Shown here in pieces: positions 7,194 to 15,515 of a stretch of DNA of 23,981 nt (positions are counted from its first letter, which is position 1; each line of letters starts with the position of its first letter). Below the pieces are notes generated by a model, which saw nothing but the letters and a program-made list of their open reading frames with translations, did no database searches and had not been told where the DNA came from. Source of the stretch: Fidelibacterota bacterium (GTDB lineage: Bacteria > Fidelibacterota > UBA2242 > JAFGTP01). The DNA is taken from contig JAIPHI010000012.1 of the NCBI GenBank assembly GCA_021735285.1, positions 1 to 23,981 of the forward strand, given 5' to 3'. Position numbers and translations under genes: made by a program.

Positions 7194-10100
7194 TCCTGAT
7201 GGTAATTCTGAAGCATTCCAGGTAATAGAATAATGTCCAGGAGACATTTCTTTATTGATCAGTAAATCAACCATCTGACCGGTTATATTATAAATATTTA
7301 ATTTTACATGTCCACTTTTGGGTAAACTAAATTCTATAGTAGTTTTTGGGTTAAAAGGATTAGGATAATTGTGAGATAGTATATATTTAATAGGAATATT
7401 ATTATTAGTTATAACCAGGGTTTCATTAACAGGTCTTGAACCAAGAGTAGATTTTATGGCTGATAATAAACAATTAATTCCATTATATCCCGGTCCCGTT
7501 TGTTCATTATACTCATCTCGAGCACTTCGTTCTAATTCAAAATGCATAAATGATTTGCGCAAACCTAGAGATTCTAACAAATTTCCTTGTACATTTTTAG
7601 TTGCTGCTAGTTTATAATCACCATCTTTATAATCAGCAGATCCTTCTTCCCAACCACAAACTCCCATTGTTACATTACCATCACTATCAACAATATTATC
7701 AATTTTTATCAATTCGCTATTAATATTTTCATTTGGGTGTTCTGCTCCTGTTGAGGCAGTAATCGATGGTTCCTCTTCTCTATCTTCCGCTCCATGTATT
7801 TGTATAAACCAATAGCCCCCTTCATTCACTCCTTGATTGGCAAGATAATTGGTAAATAAGTGGAATAAATTTTCAGTATCATGGGCTACATCTGAGTTGG
7901 CTCCGTCATCATCATCAGAATCATCATTTGAACGGCGATCGGCACCATTAAAAAATATTGCTTTTGCATTTTTATTATCAATAAATGCATTAAGTGCAAT
8001 ATCCTTTGTATATGTTTCATAATTTATATGGGGAGCCTGATAAATAATATTGCCATCAGAATTAGGCCTAATTAAATATGAACCCCATCCTTTATAAATA
8101 TCAGTATCAGGTTTACTTGTTTCCATAAATCCATAGAGAGGTTCATCTATTTCTGATGGATCAACTATTTTATATAGTTTATATCCTACTTCTAAATCAT
8201 TTAGTTCCCTTATTTCATCACTGGCTTCCGTTGTATTATTCGATAATATATATTTTAATAGATTTTTAAAATGGTTTTTAATATCAGGATTAGTTAGTCT
8301 AACAAATTTATATGAATCTTCATCAGCATTATTATTTGTTATTTGGTTTGAGAACTGATTCAAAGTTAATTTTTGATAGGGTGGTGGTAATACAACAACG
8401 ACAGCACCTCCTTGACCTGCCATAGCAGATGAAAATTCACTGTTAAGATAATATTTATTATTCCCATGCTGTGTTCCCGGGTCATTACATATTATATGGT
8501 TTTCGTTATATCCTTTTGCTATAACAAAATGGCCTTCATCATAATTATAACCTCTATTAGATAGATAACCTGCAATTATTGCCACTATAACTGGATGACC
8601 TTTATCTAATTCTTGTTTAAGGTCATCAAGGGTCCAACTATTTGTCCTATAGCTACCTGTAAGACCTGCATACTCTCTTGCTAAGGTTGTAATTTGAGAT
8701 GTATTTATTGCACTGCCATTATAATTATTAATTGGTTCTCCATATTTAGAATTTAGCCACTCGTCAATTTCTTTAATTCCACTCATTTTTGGTATTGTAT
8801 CATTATAGTAACTAAATAGCATTAAGGCACAAGCTTGACCACAGTTTTGTGTTTCTCCCCATGTTCCAGGGGGAACCTGACTTTTAAATGGCACATCGAT
8901 TATACATATATCCTTATAATCATTGTAGTTTTTGGATGAATCACTTAAGGGATAATAATCAATATTACTTGAATTAATAGTATAACTTGTATCTCCAATC
9001 CCATCGTTATTTTCATCTTGTCCCCGATAATCATCCCAATAGTTCCCCAATCTACATCTGTAAATTGAATCTTCAATTCTATATGGAAGTTCTATTGTTG
9101 AACTCCAAAGATTTGAAGTTTCTGAATAAGCATTTTGGCTGTTATTAATGAATTTATTTAAGTAGATAACATTTTTATTACTAATATTAATCCGTGACTT
9201 CTTAGATAAAGAATTCTCATTTTGGATAGATTTACTTCTTATATAAGTTGAATTATCAAGAGAACGACTCAGTTTTTTACCTTTAAAAGATTTAAACTGA
9301 TTTTCAAATTCATTTATGGAATTCTTTATTTTGGAGTAATGTACTTTATCTATCTTATTTTTATGATGTTTGATTTCGGTTTGTAAATTATTTGTAAAAG
9401 ATAATATTTGGTCTATATCTTTTCTATCTATATCATCCTCTTCTATTGAACCATTCAAAAAACATTTTATAGCACCATTGTATTTATTGAGAATCTTTAA
9501 TGCTTCTATTGATAGAGGTAGATTTTTACGAAAGATTTCACTAAAGAATGGGCTATATTGATAATATAACCTTTTATAATATTTCTTTAATTTATCATCT
9601 CTCAGTCTATGTAGATTTCTGGTGATTTCTGATGAATTATTAGCATCTGTCTGTTTTAAAATTTCATTTGTAGCACAATCAGCACTCTCTTCTCTAATAT
9701 AGATTCCATATTGACCTCCAGAACATATATTGTTCTTTATAGTATTTGTATTTGAGTTTGCAAGCACAATGGAAGCTTTTGAGTTGCTTCTCGAAACATT
9801 ATCTCTTATTGTATTAATCGATGATGAGTTTAGTACTATACCCACATAATTATCTATAAAATTGTTATTAAATATTTTACAATGCTGAACTCCATCTCCA
9901 GCTATTCCCGCTTTATTTTCTGCGGTTGCCCCTTTAAAAGTTAGGCCCTTTATTTCAACATTATCAGAGTATAACTGTACTACATGAGAACCAGAGTTAG
10001 CAGCTTCTATTAATATTGAATCTGCATTATCATCTCCTCGTAAGGTAAGTTCTTTATCAATTATTATATTTTCATTGTAAGTACCTCCTTCAATAATAAC

Positions 10101-12038
10101 GGTATTGCCTTCATTTAAAGTATCTATTGCTTGTTGAATTGTTGTGAAGTCTGTAGGTACATAAACTGAATCCTGAGAAATATAATAAAAACTATTTGAT
10201 TCGGAAAAATAACCCCATCCATCTGTAAAATGAGCTCTAACGTTCCAATGATATTTTATATTTTCTTCTAAAATATTTACAGGTAATTTATTAAATGTGG
10301 TATCGTGTATTTGCCCATATGTCTTCTCACTGTCAAATACAAGATTTTCAGACCCATAAGGGGGTTCACTAATATAAAGGCCATAATACTCTGCATTTTC
10401 AACATTTGACCAAATAAATTTTGGAGAACTATCCCGTGCAATAGAGCTATCTGAGGGATAAACCAGGTCTGGTATTCTTGAAGTAAGATTTTCATAATAA
10501 ACAGGTTTATATTCTACTAATTCGGAGAGTGAACGAATTGTATAATCAACTTTCCAATTAGTTTTATGACCAGCAGATTCAATACATTTGTAACTTCCAT
10601 TATTTTTCTTCTGAACAAATAATATTACATGATGACCTGGACTTAAAATGGCATCTCCTTGTTTTAAACTATCCCAAGAGGAATATGTGTATATTTTATT
10701 CCAATTACTCATGCTATTAGTGGAATAATGAGTACTAAGTTGCCAGCATCTAGAAACAAAACCAGAACAATCAACACCTCGGGCATATGCACTTCCCTCA
10801 TTTTTCTGGACCCAACAAGTATCACCAGCATACTTACCATTTTTAATTCCATTATCAAATTCTGTTATAGTGTTGAAGCCACCCCATTTATATGGAATGT
10901 TTTGGTTCTGTCCCACTTCAATCCAATCGGGAGTATCAATTCTATAACCATCTGGAGCTGTGACAATTCCATCTGTTATATTATCTTCTGTACAGTTCCA
11001 CTCATGACGAACATAATTATTGGCTATTTCCAGAACTTTATCTCTACTAACTGGTTTCGATTGTTCTTTATAATGTCTTTTTAATGTTTTTTCTAGCTTC
11101 CAATTAAAATTGTTGAAATGTAGCCGTTTTTGAAATCTTTCTGGATAATAACCTCTGAAAGTATTATTTATGTCTTTTGGTATTTTCCATTTAAAAACAT
11201 GAATACCATCTTTTGATGAAAGCATATGAAAAATAATGCCTTCTGGGTTAAATTCGATATCATCGTGTATTGTGGTAAATGAATGAGCAGGTATATTAAT
11301 GATGCCAAATTTTTTACCTTGGTGGTCAGTAATCCATATTTTTCGATTTACTTTCAGAGGTACTTTTTGTTCGATTAGATTAACATCAAAGTATAATCTT
11401 TGATGTTTATCTTCGCCAATGAATTTAACAGAGCCAAGATTATTATCTTCTTGGGTTAATTTACATTTAATTGTTATATTTTCATTATTATATGTAAATA
11501 ATGCTAAACGTTTTGATTTAAGACTAACATCATAAGAAGACTTAATAGATACATTTTTATTGAGTGATTCAGTTTGATCATCCCTTAATATTTTTTTTGA
11601 TCCATCATAGCTATGGATTAATATATTTTCGTTTTTTATTTCTATATCTTTGATTAAAGAGGATTGATCATAATTAGTATATTCTTGCATAATTTCGTGA
11701 TCAGAATATTTATATATGTCATTCCCAATAAGAAAGAAAATACTTTTATCCTCTAGGATAGCAAAATCTTTTGCATTACTGGGTGCGTACTTAATATGTT
11801 GTAACTGACCATTTTTAAATATTTTTACTTTGTTGTTTACCGGATCTAATATTTTAACAAATGAATTCTTTACACTAAAACTTTGAGGCCCAAATTTTGC
11901 TGAAGGATCTAATCTGTAACTGAGATTATGATCTTCTTTCCCCCACTTAACAAACAGTAGTTCGGTAGGCATTGATTGTTTTGCGAAAGTAATTGATATT
12001 AGAAGCAATAAATAAAGTATTCTTTTTAAATTTTTCAT
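7128..12038 (-). CDS. T9SS-tagged multidomain surface protein: NlpC/P60, beta-helix, C39-like peptidase and third hydrolase-like domain
   Basis: Length is 1636 aa from the ATG at 12038. A longer frame begins at 12062, but AAGGAGG lies 8 bases before the inner ATG and the signal peptide MKNLKRILYLLLLISITFA starts there. Domain order: beta-rich, propeller-like N-part (about 20-350); NlpC/P60 papain-fold domain (about 385-505) with Cys424 in GVDCSGF and His469/470 in GHH; fibronectin-like domain (about 515-620); NosD-like right-handed beta-helix (about 625-1010) ending GNYWDDYRG; C39-like protease (about 1045-1210) with Cys1066 in NCGQAC, His1170 in GHF and Asp1186 in NDPG; a further domain (about 1290-1530) with PHxxYE, DVAHD and IQIHG; and the T9SS sorting domain (about 1548-1636). 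The protein probably cuts peptidoglycan or peptides outside the cell. A helical, lysine-rich insert of about 165 residues interrupts the beta-helix. It is the first gene of the tight surface operon. Confidence 0.88.
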   Translation of the reverse strand: MKNLKRILYLLLLISITFAKQSMPTELLFVKWGKEDHNLSYRLDPSAKFGPQSFSVKNSFVKILDPVNNKVKIFKNGQLQHIKYAPSNAKDFAILEDKSIFFLIGNDIYKYSDHEIMQEYTNYDQSSLIKDIEIKNENILIHSYDGSKKILRDDQTESLNKNVSIKSSYDVSLKSKRLALFTYNNENITIKCKLTQEDNNLGSVKFIGEDKHQRLYFDVNLIEQKVPLKVNRKIWITDHQGKKFGIINIPAHSFTTIHDDIEFNPEGIIFHMLSSKDGIHVFKWKIPKDINNTFRGYYPERFQKRLHFNNFNWKLEKTLKRHYKEQSKPVSRDKVLEIANNYVRHEWNCTEDNITDGIVTAPDGYRIDTPDWIEVGQNQNIPYKWGGFNTITEFDNGIKNGKYAGDTCWVQKNEGSAYARGVDCSGFVSRCWQLSTHYSTNSMSNWNKIYTYSSWDSLKQGDAILSPGHHVILFVQKKNNGSYKCIESAGHKTNWKVDYTIRSLSELVEYKPVYYENLTSRIPDLVYPSDSSIARDSSPKFIWSNVENAEYYGLYISEPPYGSENLVFDSEKTYGQIHDTTFNKLPVNILEENIKYHWNVRAHFTDGWGYFSESNSFYYISQDSVYVPTDFTTIQQAIDTLNEGNTVIIEGGTYNENIIIDKELTLRGDDNADSILIEAANSGSHVVQLYSDNVEIKGLTFKGATAENKAGIAGDGVQHCKIFNNNFIDNYVGIVLNSSSINTIRDNVSRSNSKASIVLANSNTNTIKNNICSGGQYGIYIREESADCATNEILKQTDANNSSEITRNLHRLRDDKLKKYYKRLYYQYSPFFSEIFRKNLPLSIEALKILNKYNGAIKCFLNGSIEEDDIDRKDIDQILSFTNNLQTEIKHHKNKIDKVHYSKIKNSINEFENQFKSFKGKKLSRSLDNSTYIRSKSIQNENSLSKKSRINISNKNVIYLNKFINNSQNAYSETSNLWSSTIELPYRIEDSIYRCRLGNYWDDYRGQDENNDGIGDTSYTINSSNIDYYPLSDSSKNYNDYKDICIIDVPFKSQVPPGTWGETQNCGQACALMLFSYYNDTIPKMSGIKEIDEWLNSKYGEPINNYNGSAINTSQITTLAREYAGLTGSYRTNSWTLDDLKQELDKGHPVIVAIIAGYLSNRGYNYDEGHFVIAKGYNENHIICNDPGTQHGNNKYYLNSEFSSAMAGQGGAVVVVLPPPYQKLTLNQFSNQITNNNADEDSYKFVRLTNPDIKNHFKNLLKYILSNNTTEASDEIRELNDLEVGYKLYKIVDPSEIDEPLYGFMETSKPDTDIYKGWGSYLIRPNSDGNIIYQAPHINYETYTKDIALNAFIDNKNAKAIFFNGADRRSNDDSDDDDGANSDVAHDTENLFHLFTNYLANQGVNEGGYWFIQIHGAEDREEEPSITASTGAEHPNENINSELIKIDNIVDSDGNVTMGVCGWEEGSADYKDGDYKLAATKNVQGNLLESLGLRKSFMHFELERSARDEYNEQTGPGYNGINCLLSAIKSTLGSRPVNETLVITNNNIPIKYILSHNYPNPFNPKTTIEFSLPKSGHVKLNIYNITGQMVDLLINKEMSPGHYSITWNASELPSGIYFYRIKAGNFTDVKKCILIK

Positions 12039-12113
12039 GTTTACTTCCTCCTTGTATCTCAATTAGTTTCAAAAGTTTTAAATTAACCCAATACATGAGT
12101 TGTTATCTATAAA

Positions 12114-12119
12114 ATTATA
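12114..12119 (-). promoter_or_regulatory. Possible -10 box of the surface operon
   Basis: The minus strand reads TATAAT about 76 bases before the ATG at 12038, a distance close to that of the two extended -10 promoters in this window. It lacks the TG extension and a good -35 box, so this is a weak call. The 218-bp gap before the operon makes a promoter here reasonable. Confidence 0.3.
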
Positions 12120-12256
12120 ATTGAATCTACTTTAAAAATGGTACTTTTTAGATATTTCTTCTTATGCAATATTTAATCCTCATACAGGATTATTAATATA
12201 AAATTTTATTTGATCATATATGGATTTGTTGATCAATAAATATATTAAATATATTT

Positions 12257-13669
12257 TTATCTAGCATAAGCCTTTATAGTAGAAGTAAGAGACTCACTTA
12301 AATTATTAGCAGCTTCTTGTACTAGTTGCGCCTCAACAGGGGCAATGTCTTCTCCTTTTTTACATAGTTTAATCGCTTCCCTTGATAATGCACGTTCATC
12401 ACCTGAAAAAGTAGCCCATTTACATTTGAAATTTGATTTTCCCGAAAAGGATTTACTTTGCTTCACTTTAGCTGTCTTAACATTAATAATTTGATAAGAG
12501 CCCACTATTGAAGCTTCTGATAATTTGGTATAAAAAGTAACCTTTGCATAAACATCCCCATATACATCTTTTGTATGCTTATCGCCGTCATCATCATAAT
12601 ATACTTTTTCATCTACGACAGCTCTGTCCTTTTGTTTTTCTTTACGCTTTTTTATTCTTGGTTTAGCATAAATTATTTGTGTTATTTTACCTACAATAAT
12701 TTCATGTACTCCAAGCACTTTTCCCGCCTCTACTGCAGATTCTTTATTAAGGAATCCGGCCTTTTCCAATTCATGTTCTTGCATAATTCTATATAATTCT
12801 GTACGTGATATAATTTCTAAAAATTCAGTTGCCGAAGGATCATTCATAATATTACTGGTAATTTTATCAGTAATAGTTTCTGAAATTGCTCCATATTTAT
12901 TCTGTTGACTAATCTTGTTTTTAAATGGAATGATTGCAATTCTTAATATGCCTGCTTTTCTGCATTTTTCATAACAATCACGAGCATCTTTGTAACCAGA
13001 ATATATTCTATCAGCCTCTTTAAATTCTTTAGCAGCCTCTTTTTGCATTTCCCTTTTATCACTTTTTGCAATACGCTTTGCCTCAAGATAGTGAGCTCCC
13101 GCTTGTTGTTTTTTTGCATCTTTGTAACCAGTACATATTTCCTCTGCTAACATAAATTCCCGTGCTGCTTGCACATAATCCTTGGAATTTTTTAGCCTGG
13201 TTCCTTCCACATAATGAACTTCCGCTGCTTTATTTCTGGCATTTGCTAATTCTGAAGTATAATCTTTAGTATCAAACACAATTGTTTTATCAGAATCTAT
13301 ATCTTTTATTGGTGGTAATGTGGCAATATAATTGTTAATTTTATTTAGACTTTTATAATGGTCAACAATATCATCCCATTTGTATTTGTTATTGGACGCT
13401 TTCAATTGTTTGATTTCTCTATTATGGTGCTTAGTTGCAGCTCTGAATGAATTCTGGATCAGTTCCCTGGCTTTTTTATATTTTGGGTTTGTTTTTAAAG
13501 CTTTTACGCATTTATTTACTGCAAGATCATAGCTTCCATTAGTGTAATATTCCCTGGCTTTTGCTTCTAATTTCCCATATTCTGTGAAAGTAGCACAGTT
13601 AGTAAGTAGTAATAATATTGAAAATACAGATAAAATATATATAAGATTTTTAATTTTTAAATGTCTCAT
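12257..13669 (-). CDS. CsgG-like lipoprotein with TPR-like repeats
   Basis: Start set at 13669 (470 aa), because AAGGAG lies 6 bases before this ATG and the in-frame ATG at 13687 lacks one. The N-terminus MRHLKIKNLIYILSVF leads to LLLLTNC, so Cys25 is the likely lipid-modified residue. Residues about 30-70 form a TPR-like pair (YYTNGSYDLAVNKCVKAL), and about 150-245 hold more helical repeats with GYKDAK motifs. From about 245 on, GILRIAIIPFKNK, ISRTELYRIMQEHELEK and AGKVLGVHEIIVGKITQI match the CsgG fold. CsgG forms the outer-membrane curli export pore in enterobacteria, and wider family members are periplasmic or outer-membrane assembly factors. Residues about 330-365 are an unusual Lys/Asp-rich loop. 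Expected location is the inner face of the outer membrane. It lies 218 bp upstream of the surface operon on the same strand, so a part in its export or assembly is inferred. Confidence 0.82.
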   Translation of the reverse strand: MRHLKIKNLIYILSVFSILLLLTNCATFTEYGKLEAKAREYYTNGSYDLAVNKCVKALKTNPKYKKARELIQNSFRAATKHHNREIKQLKASNNKYKWDDIVDHYKSLNKINNYIATLPPIKDIDSDKTIVFDTKDYTSELANARNKAAEVHYVEGTRLKNSKDYVQAAREFMLAEEICTGYKDAKKQQAGAHYLEAKRIAKSDKREMQKEAAKEFKEADRIYSGYKDARDCYEKCRKAGILRIAIIPFKNKISQQNKYGAISETITDKITSNIMNDPSATEFLEIISRTELYRIMQEHELEKAGFLNKESAVEAGKVLGVHEIIVGKITQIIYAKPRIKKRKEKQKDRAVVDEKVYYDDDGDKHTKDVYGDVYAKVTFYTKLSEASIVGSYQIINVKTAKVKQSKSFSGKSNFKCKWATFSGDERALSREAIKLCKKGEDIAPVEAQLVQEAANNLSESLTSTIKAYAR

Positions 13670-13714
13670 TATATTCTCCTTATTCATTAAATTATAATTA
13701 CATTTTGTTATATA

Positions 13715-13770
13715 AAAAGTCTCTACAATCTAATAATATGTATCATAAAAATAATTATTTAGAGACTTTT
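13715..13770 (-). terminator. Long-loop stem after the RDD gene, possible terminator or attenuator
   Basis: Positions 13715-13725 and 13760-13770 are perfect 11-bp inverted copies (AAAAGTCTCTA and TAGAGACTTTT). In the minus-strand transcript the second arm ends in a run of five U. The 34-base loop holds a further AATAAT/ATTATT pair that could extend the stem. The first arm includes the last codons and stop of the RDD gene, so the structure can form only after the ribosome leaves. The long loop and modest GC content make it weaker than a classic terminator. Confidence 0.45.
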
Positions 13771-14240
13771 AGCACTACAGTGCCAGCGAGTTTATCATGC
13801 CATGCCTGTGAATTTTTATCAAATAGGGCCCAAAAATATCCTAATCCAAAAAACAATCCACTTAAAATTCTTCCAAAAATTTCACGAACAAACATTTTAC
13901 CAAATCCAGGAATTTCTCCACTCTTATTACGTACTACCTGCAAACCAAGTATCTTTTTTCCTGGTGTCATTCCTTGCCTTAATAATGTTAGGAACCAGAT
14001 AAAATATCCTAATGGAAAAAGTACAGCCATCACTCCAGCCATATCTTCTGAAATAGCTCCAAAAATACCCACTGCTAAAAAGTATAAGCCAATTCCTATT
14101 AAGGGATCTATAACTAAAGCTAACCATCGAATAAAAATATTAGCTTTTCTACCTTTTTGTGTTTTAGGGATGAATGTTCCACACCATTGACAGAAAAATG
14201 AATCTGGTGTGATTTCTTTTTGACAATTTGGACAAATCAT
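13755..14240 (-). CDS. Zinc-ribbon RDD-family inner-membrane protein
   Basis: Start placed at 14240 (161 aa). AGGAGG lies 6 bases before this ATG, while the in-frame ATG at 14255 would overlap that site. Residues 3-20 form a zinc ribbon (CPNC and CQWC pairs). The rest is an RDD domain: IRWLALVIDPLIG with the family Arg and Asp, two hydrophobic segments, then GMTPGKKILGLQVV, a third hydrophobic stretch (ILSGLFFGLGYFWALF) and the end motif DKNSQAWHDKLAGTVVL. RDD proteins are small inner-membrane proteins, some linked to ion transport, but most have no assigned role. The last codons form the right arm of an 11-bp inverted repeat that may end or attenuate transcription before the CsgG-like gene. 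Confidence 0.88.
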   Translation of the reverse strand: MICPNCQKEITPDSFFCQWCGTFIPKTQKGRKANIFIRWLALVIDPLIGIGLYFLAVGIFGAISEDMAGVMAVLFPLGYFIWFLTLLRQGMTPGKKILGLQVVRNKSGEIPGFGKMFVREIFGRILSGLFFGLGYFWALFDKNSQAWHDKLAGTVVLKVSK

Positions 14241-14322
14241 AATACTCCTCCTCATTTTATTATTAGTAGTGTCAAAAGTTTTTAGTCACATTATTGCATT
14301 ATATTTTATTAATCCTGATATT

Positions 14323-14658
14323 CTATGATTTATTATTAATCTTACTATTAATAGAGCCTAACATATCATGAATACTAAATAAAAGTATCCAGGCTTCACA
14401 AAGAATCCTCCATAATAAATTACCTAAAACTACTATAATTAGATTAATAAGAAAATTAATAAGAGGATTGCCCTGTCCCCCAGAAGGTGAAAAAATACCA
14501 GTGAAACCAACAATGGTAATAACAATAGCTCCAATAGCATATAGAAACTTGATAATGCTTGTGCTTATCATTTTCTGGAATGAGAAAAACCCACCTCCAG
14601 AACGACTGCTATTGCCTGAATTTTTGTCTAATAAGTTTTTTTCATTAATTTTAGTCAT
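14323..14658 (-). CDS. DUF4282-like small membrane protein
   Basis: This 111-aa protein has a soluble N-terminus rich in Asn, Ser and Gly, then FFSFQKMISTSIIKFLYAIG, a first membrane segment (about 38-56), a Gly-rich loop (SPSGGQG), a second membrane segment (about 66-82) and the end LLWRILCEAWILLFSIHDML. The closing pattern LWRIxCE, followed by a short amphipathic helix, is the signature I associate with DUF4282, a family of small membrane proteins without known function. GGAG lies about 9 bases before the ATG. The gene is 82 bp upstream of the RDD gene on the same strand, so two small membrane proteins probably share a transcript. No enzymatic residue can be pointed out. Confidence 0.75.
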   Translation of the reverse strand: MTKINEKNLLDKNSGNSSRSGGGFFSFQKMISTSIIKFLYAIGAIVITIVGFTGIFSPSGGQGNPLINFLINLIIVVLGNLLWRILCEAWILLFSIHDMLGSINSKINNKS

Positions 14659-14775
14659 GTCTCGCTCTCCTTTACTATTTTATGGGATTAGTCTAAAAAA
14701 ATGATATTTTGATAAATATTTACTTTTAATTAGGGATAAAAATGATAAATACTAAACCGAATCATATTGGACCCA

Positions 14776-14883
14776 TTAACCATCATTTTTGGATAATAGG
14801 ATTACAATAAAGAAAATAAATAAAATATATTTAGTAATCCAACACCAGTATATGAATAAATATTTGCCTCTGTTCTCATGCAT
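14776..14883 (-). CDS. Possible tiny membrane peptide (35 aa)
   Basis: A strong AGGAGG stands just upstream of two ATGs in different frames. The first (14883) is only 3 bases away and opens a 35-aa frame: a polar, charged start (MHENRGK), one long hydrophobic stretch (about residues 8-30) and a polar end (SKNDG). This is the layout of a single-span small membrane protein. The second ATG (14879) is at the better spacing of 7 bases but gives a 25-aa peptide ending at 14802. It is on the same strand as the DUF4282-like gene and 117 bp upstream of it. No homologue is recognised, and the frame could be chance in AT-rich DNA, but the Shine-Dalgarno sequence argues for translation of one of the two. 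Confidence 0.35.
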   Translation of the reverse strand: MHENRGKYLFIYWCWITKYILFIFFIVILLSKNDG

Positions 14884-15123
14884 TTCCCTCCTCATATTAC
14901 TTTTATAAAAAACTGTTGTACCCTTTAATTAGGGAAGATTATATAGATTGGGATAAACAGAAAAAAAAGCCATAATTAGACAAAGTCTCCCCATTTAATA
15001 GAAAATTAATAACTTAATATGGTTGAATAACCAGACATATTTATAAGTTTTGAAATTTAGAGCTTTAATAATTTATAGATATTTTTCAGAATTACAAGTA
15101 TAACTTTATGATATTATCGTTAA

Positions 15124-15139
15124 TGTGATTTAAATCATT
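15124..15139. promoter_or_regulatory. CRP/FNR-like operator candidate
   Basis: The 16 bases TGTGATTTAAATCATT contain the 12-bp perfect palindrome TGATTTAAATCA. They match the CRP half-site TGTGA followed by six bases and TCA, and are close to the FNR-type layout of GAT and ATC separated by four bases. The site is about 240 bp from the nearest possible start on the minus strand and about 600 bp from the rhomboid start, so no target is clear. The motif could arise by chance in such AT-rich DNA. Confidence 0.25.
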
Positions 15140-15515
15140 AGGCAAAGTTTTAAAGTTTTTGCAAATAAGCTGATTTAGCAGGTAGTAATTGTAAAATAAA
15201 TCTAACAAATTACGCATATTGTAAATTTTAAGTATTTTTTATAAGAGTCCTTATATCTTACAGTACGAATATAAAATATTTTATAAACAAGACCACAATA
15301 TTATCAAATCGCAATGCAAAATAATAAATACTCAATTCGGTAAAATTTCATAATAACCGTCTAGTTATTTTTCTTCCTGATCCTCTTAAAAACTTCAAAA
15401 AAATACAAAATCAGAGGTGATAAGCTTGTAAAAAGTGGTCTTATTAAAATATAACAGGCATAAGTATTTGATTTATAATACCTATGATTGTATTACAAAA
15501 CATTGATAATAAACA

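Noticed and set aside
10728..11084. 118-aa plus-strand frame inside the 1636-aa gene
   Set aside because: It lies antisense to the NlpC/P60 active-site region and has no ribosome binding site.
12174..12192. Short hairpin TAATCCT/AGGATTA after the CsgG-like gene
   Set aside because: It has seven base pairs and no U-tract; too weak to call a terminator.
13705..14190. 161-aa plus-strand frame opposite the RDD gene
   Set aside because: The minus frame has a zinc ribbon, RDD motifs and a strong ribosome binding site. The plus frame has no recognisable domain and no good start signal.
14270..14275. Perfect -35 box TTGACA on the minus strand before the RDD gene
   Set aside because: At 16-18 bases downstream lies the ribosome binding site, not a -10 box, so no promoter can be supported.
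14724..14935. Direct repeat TTTAATTAGGGA at both ends of about 210 bp, as if flanking a small mobile unit
   Set aside because: The 12-base AT-rich words can recur by chance, and there are no terminal inverted repeats or transposase.
15352..15369. Hairpin AATAAC/GTTATT followed by T-rich bases on the plus strand
   Set aside because: The stem has six pairs with a single G-C pair and there is no upstream plus-strand gene to terminate.
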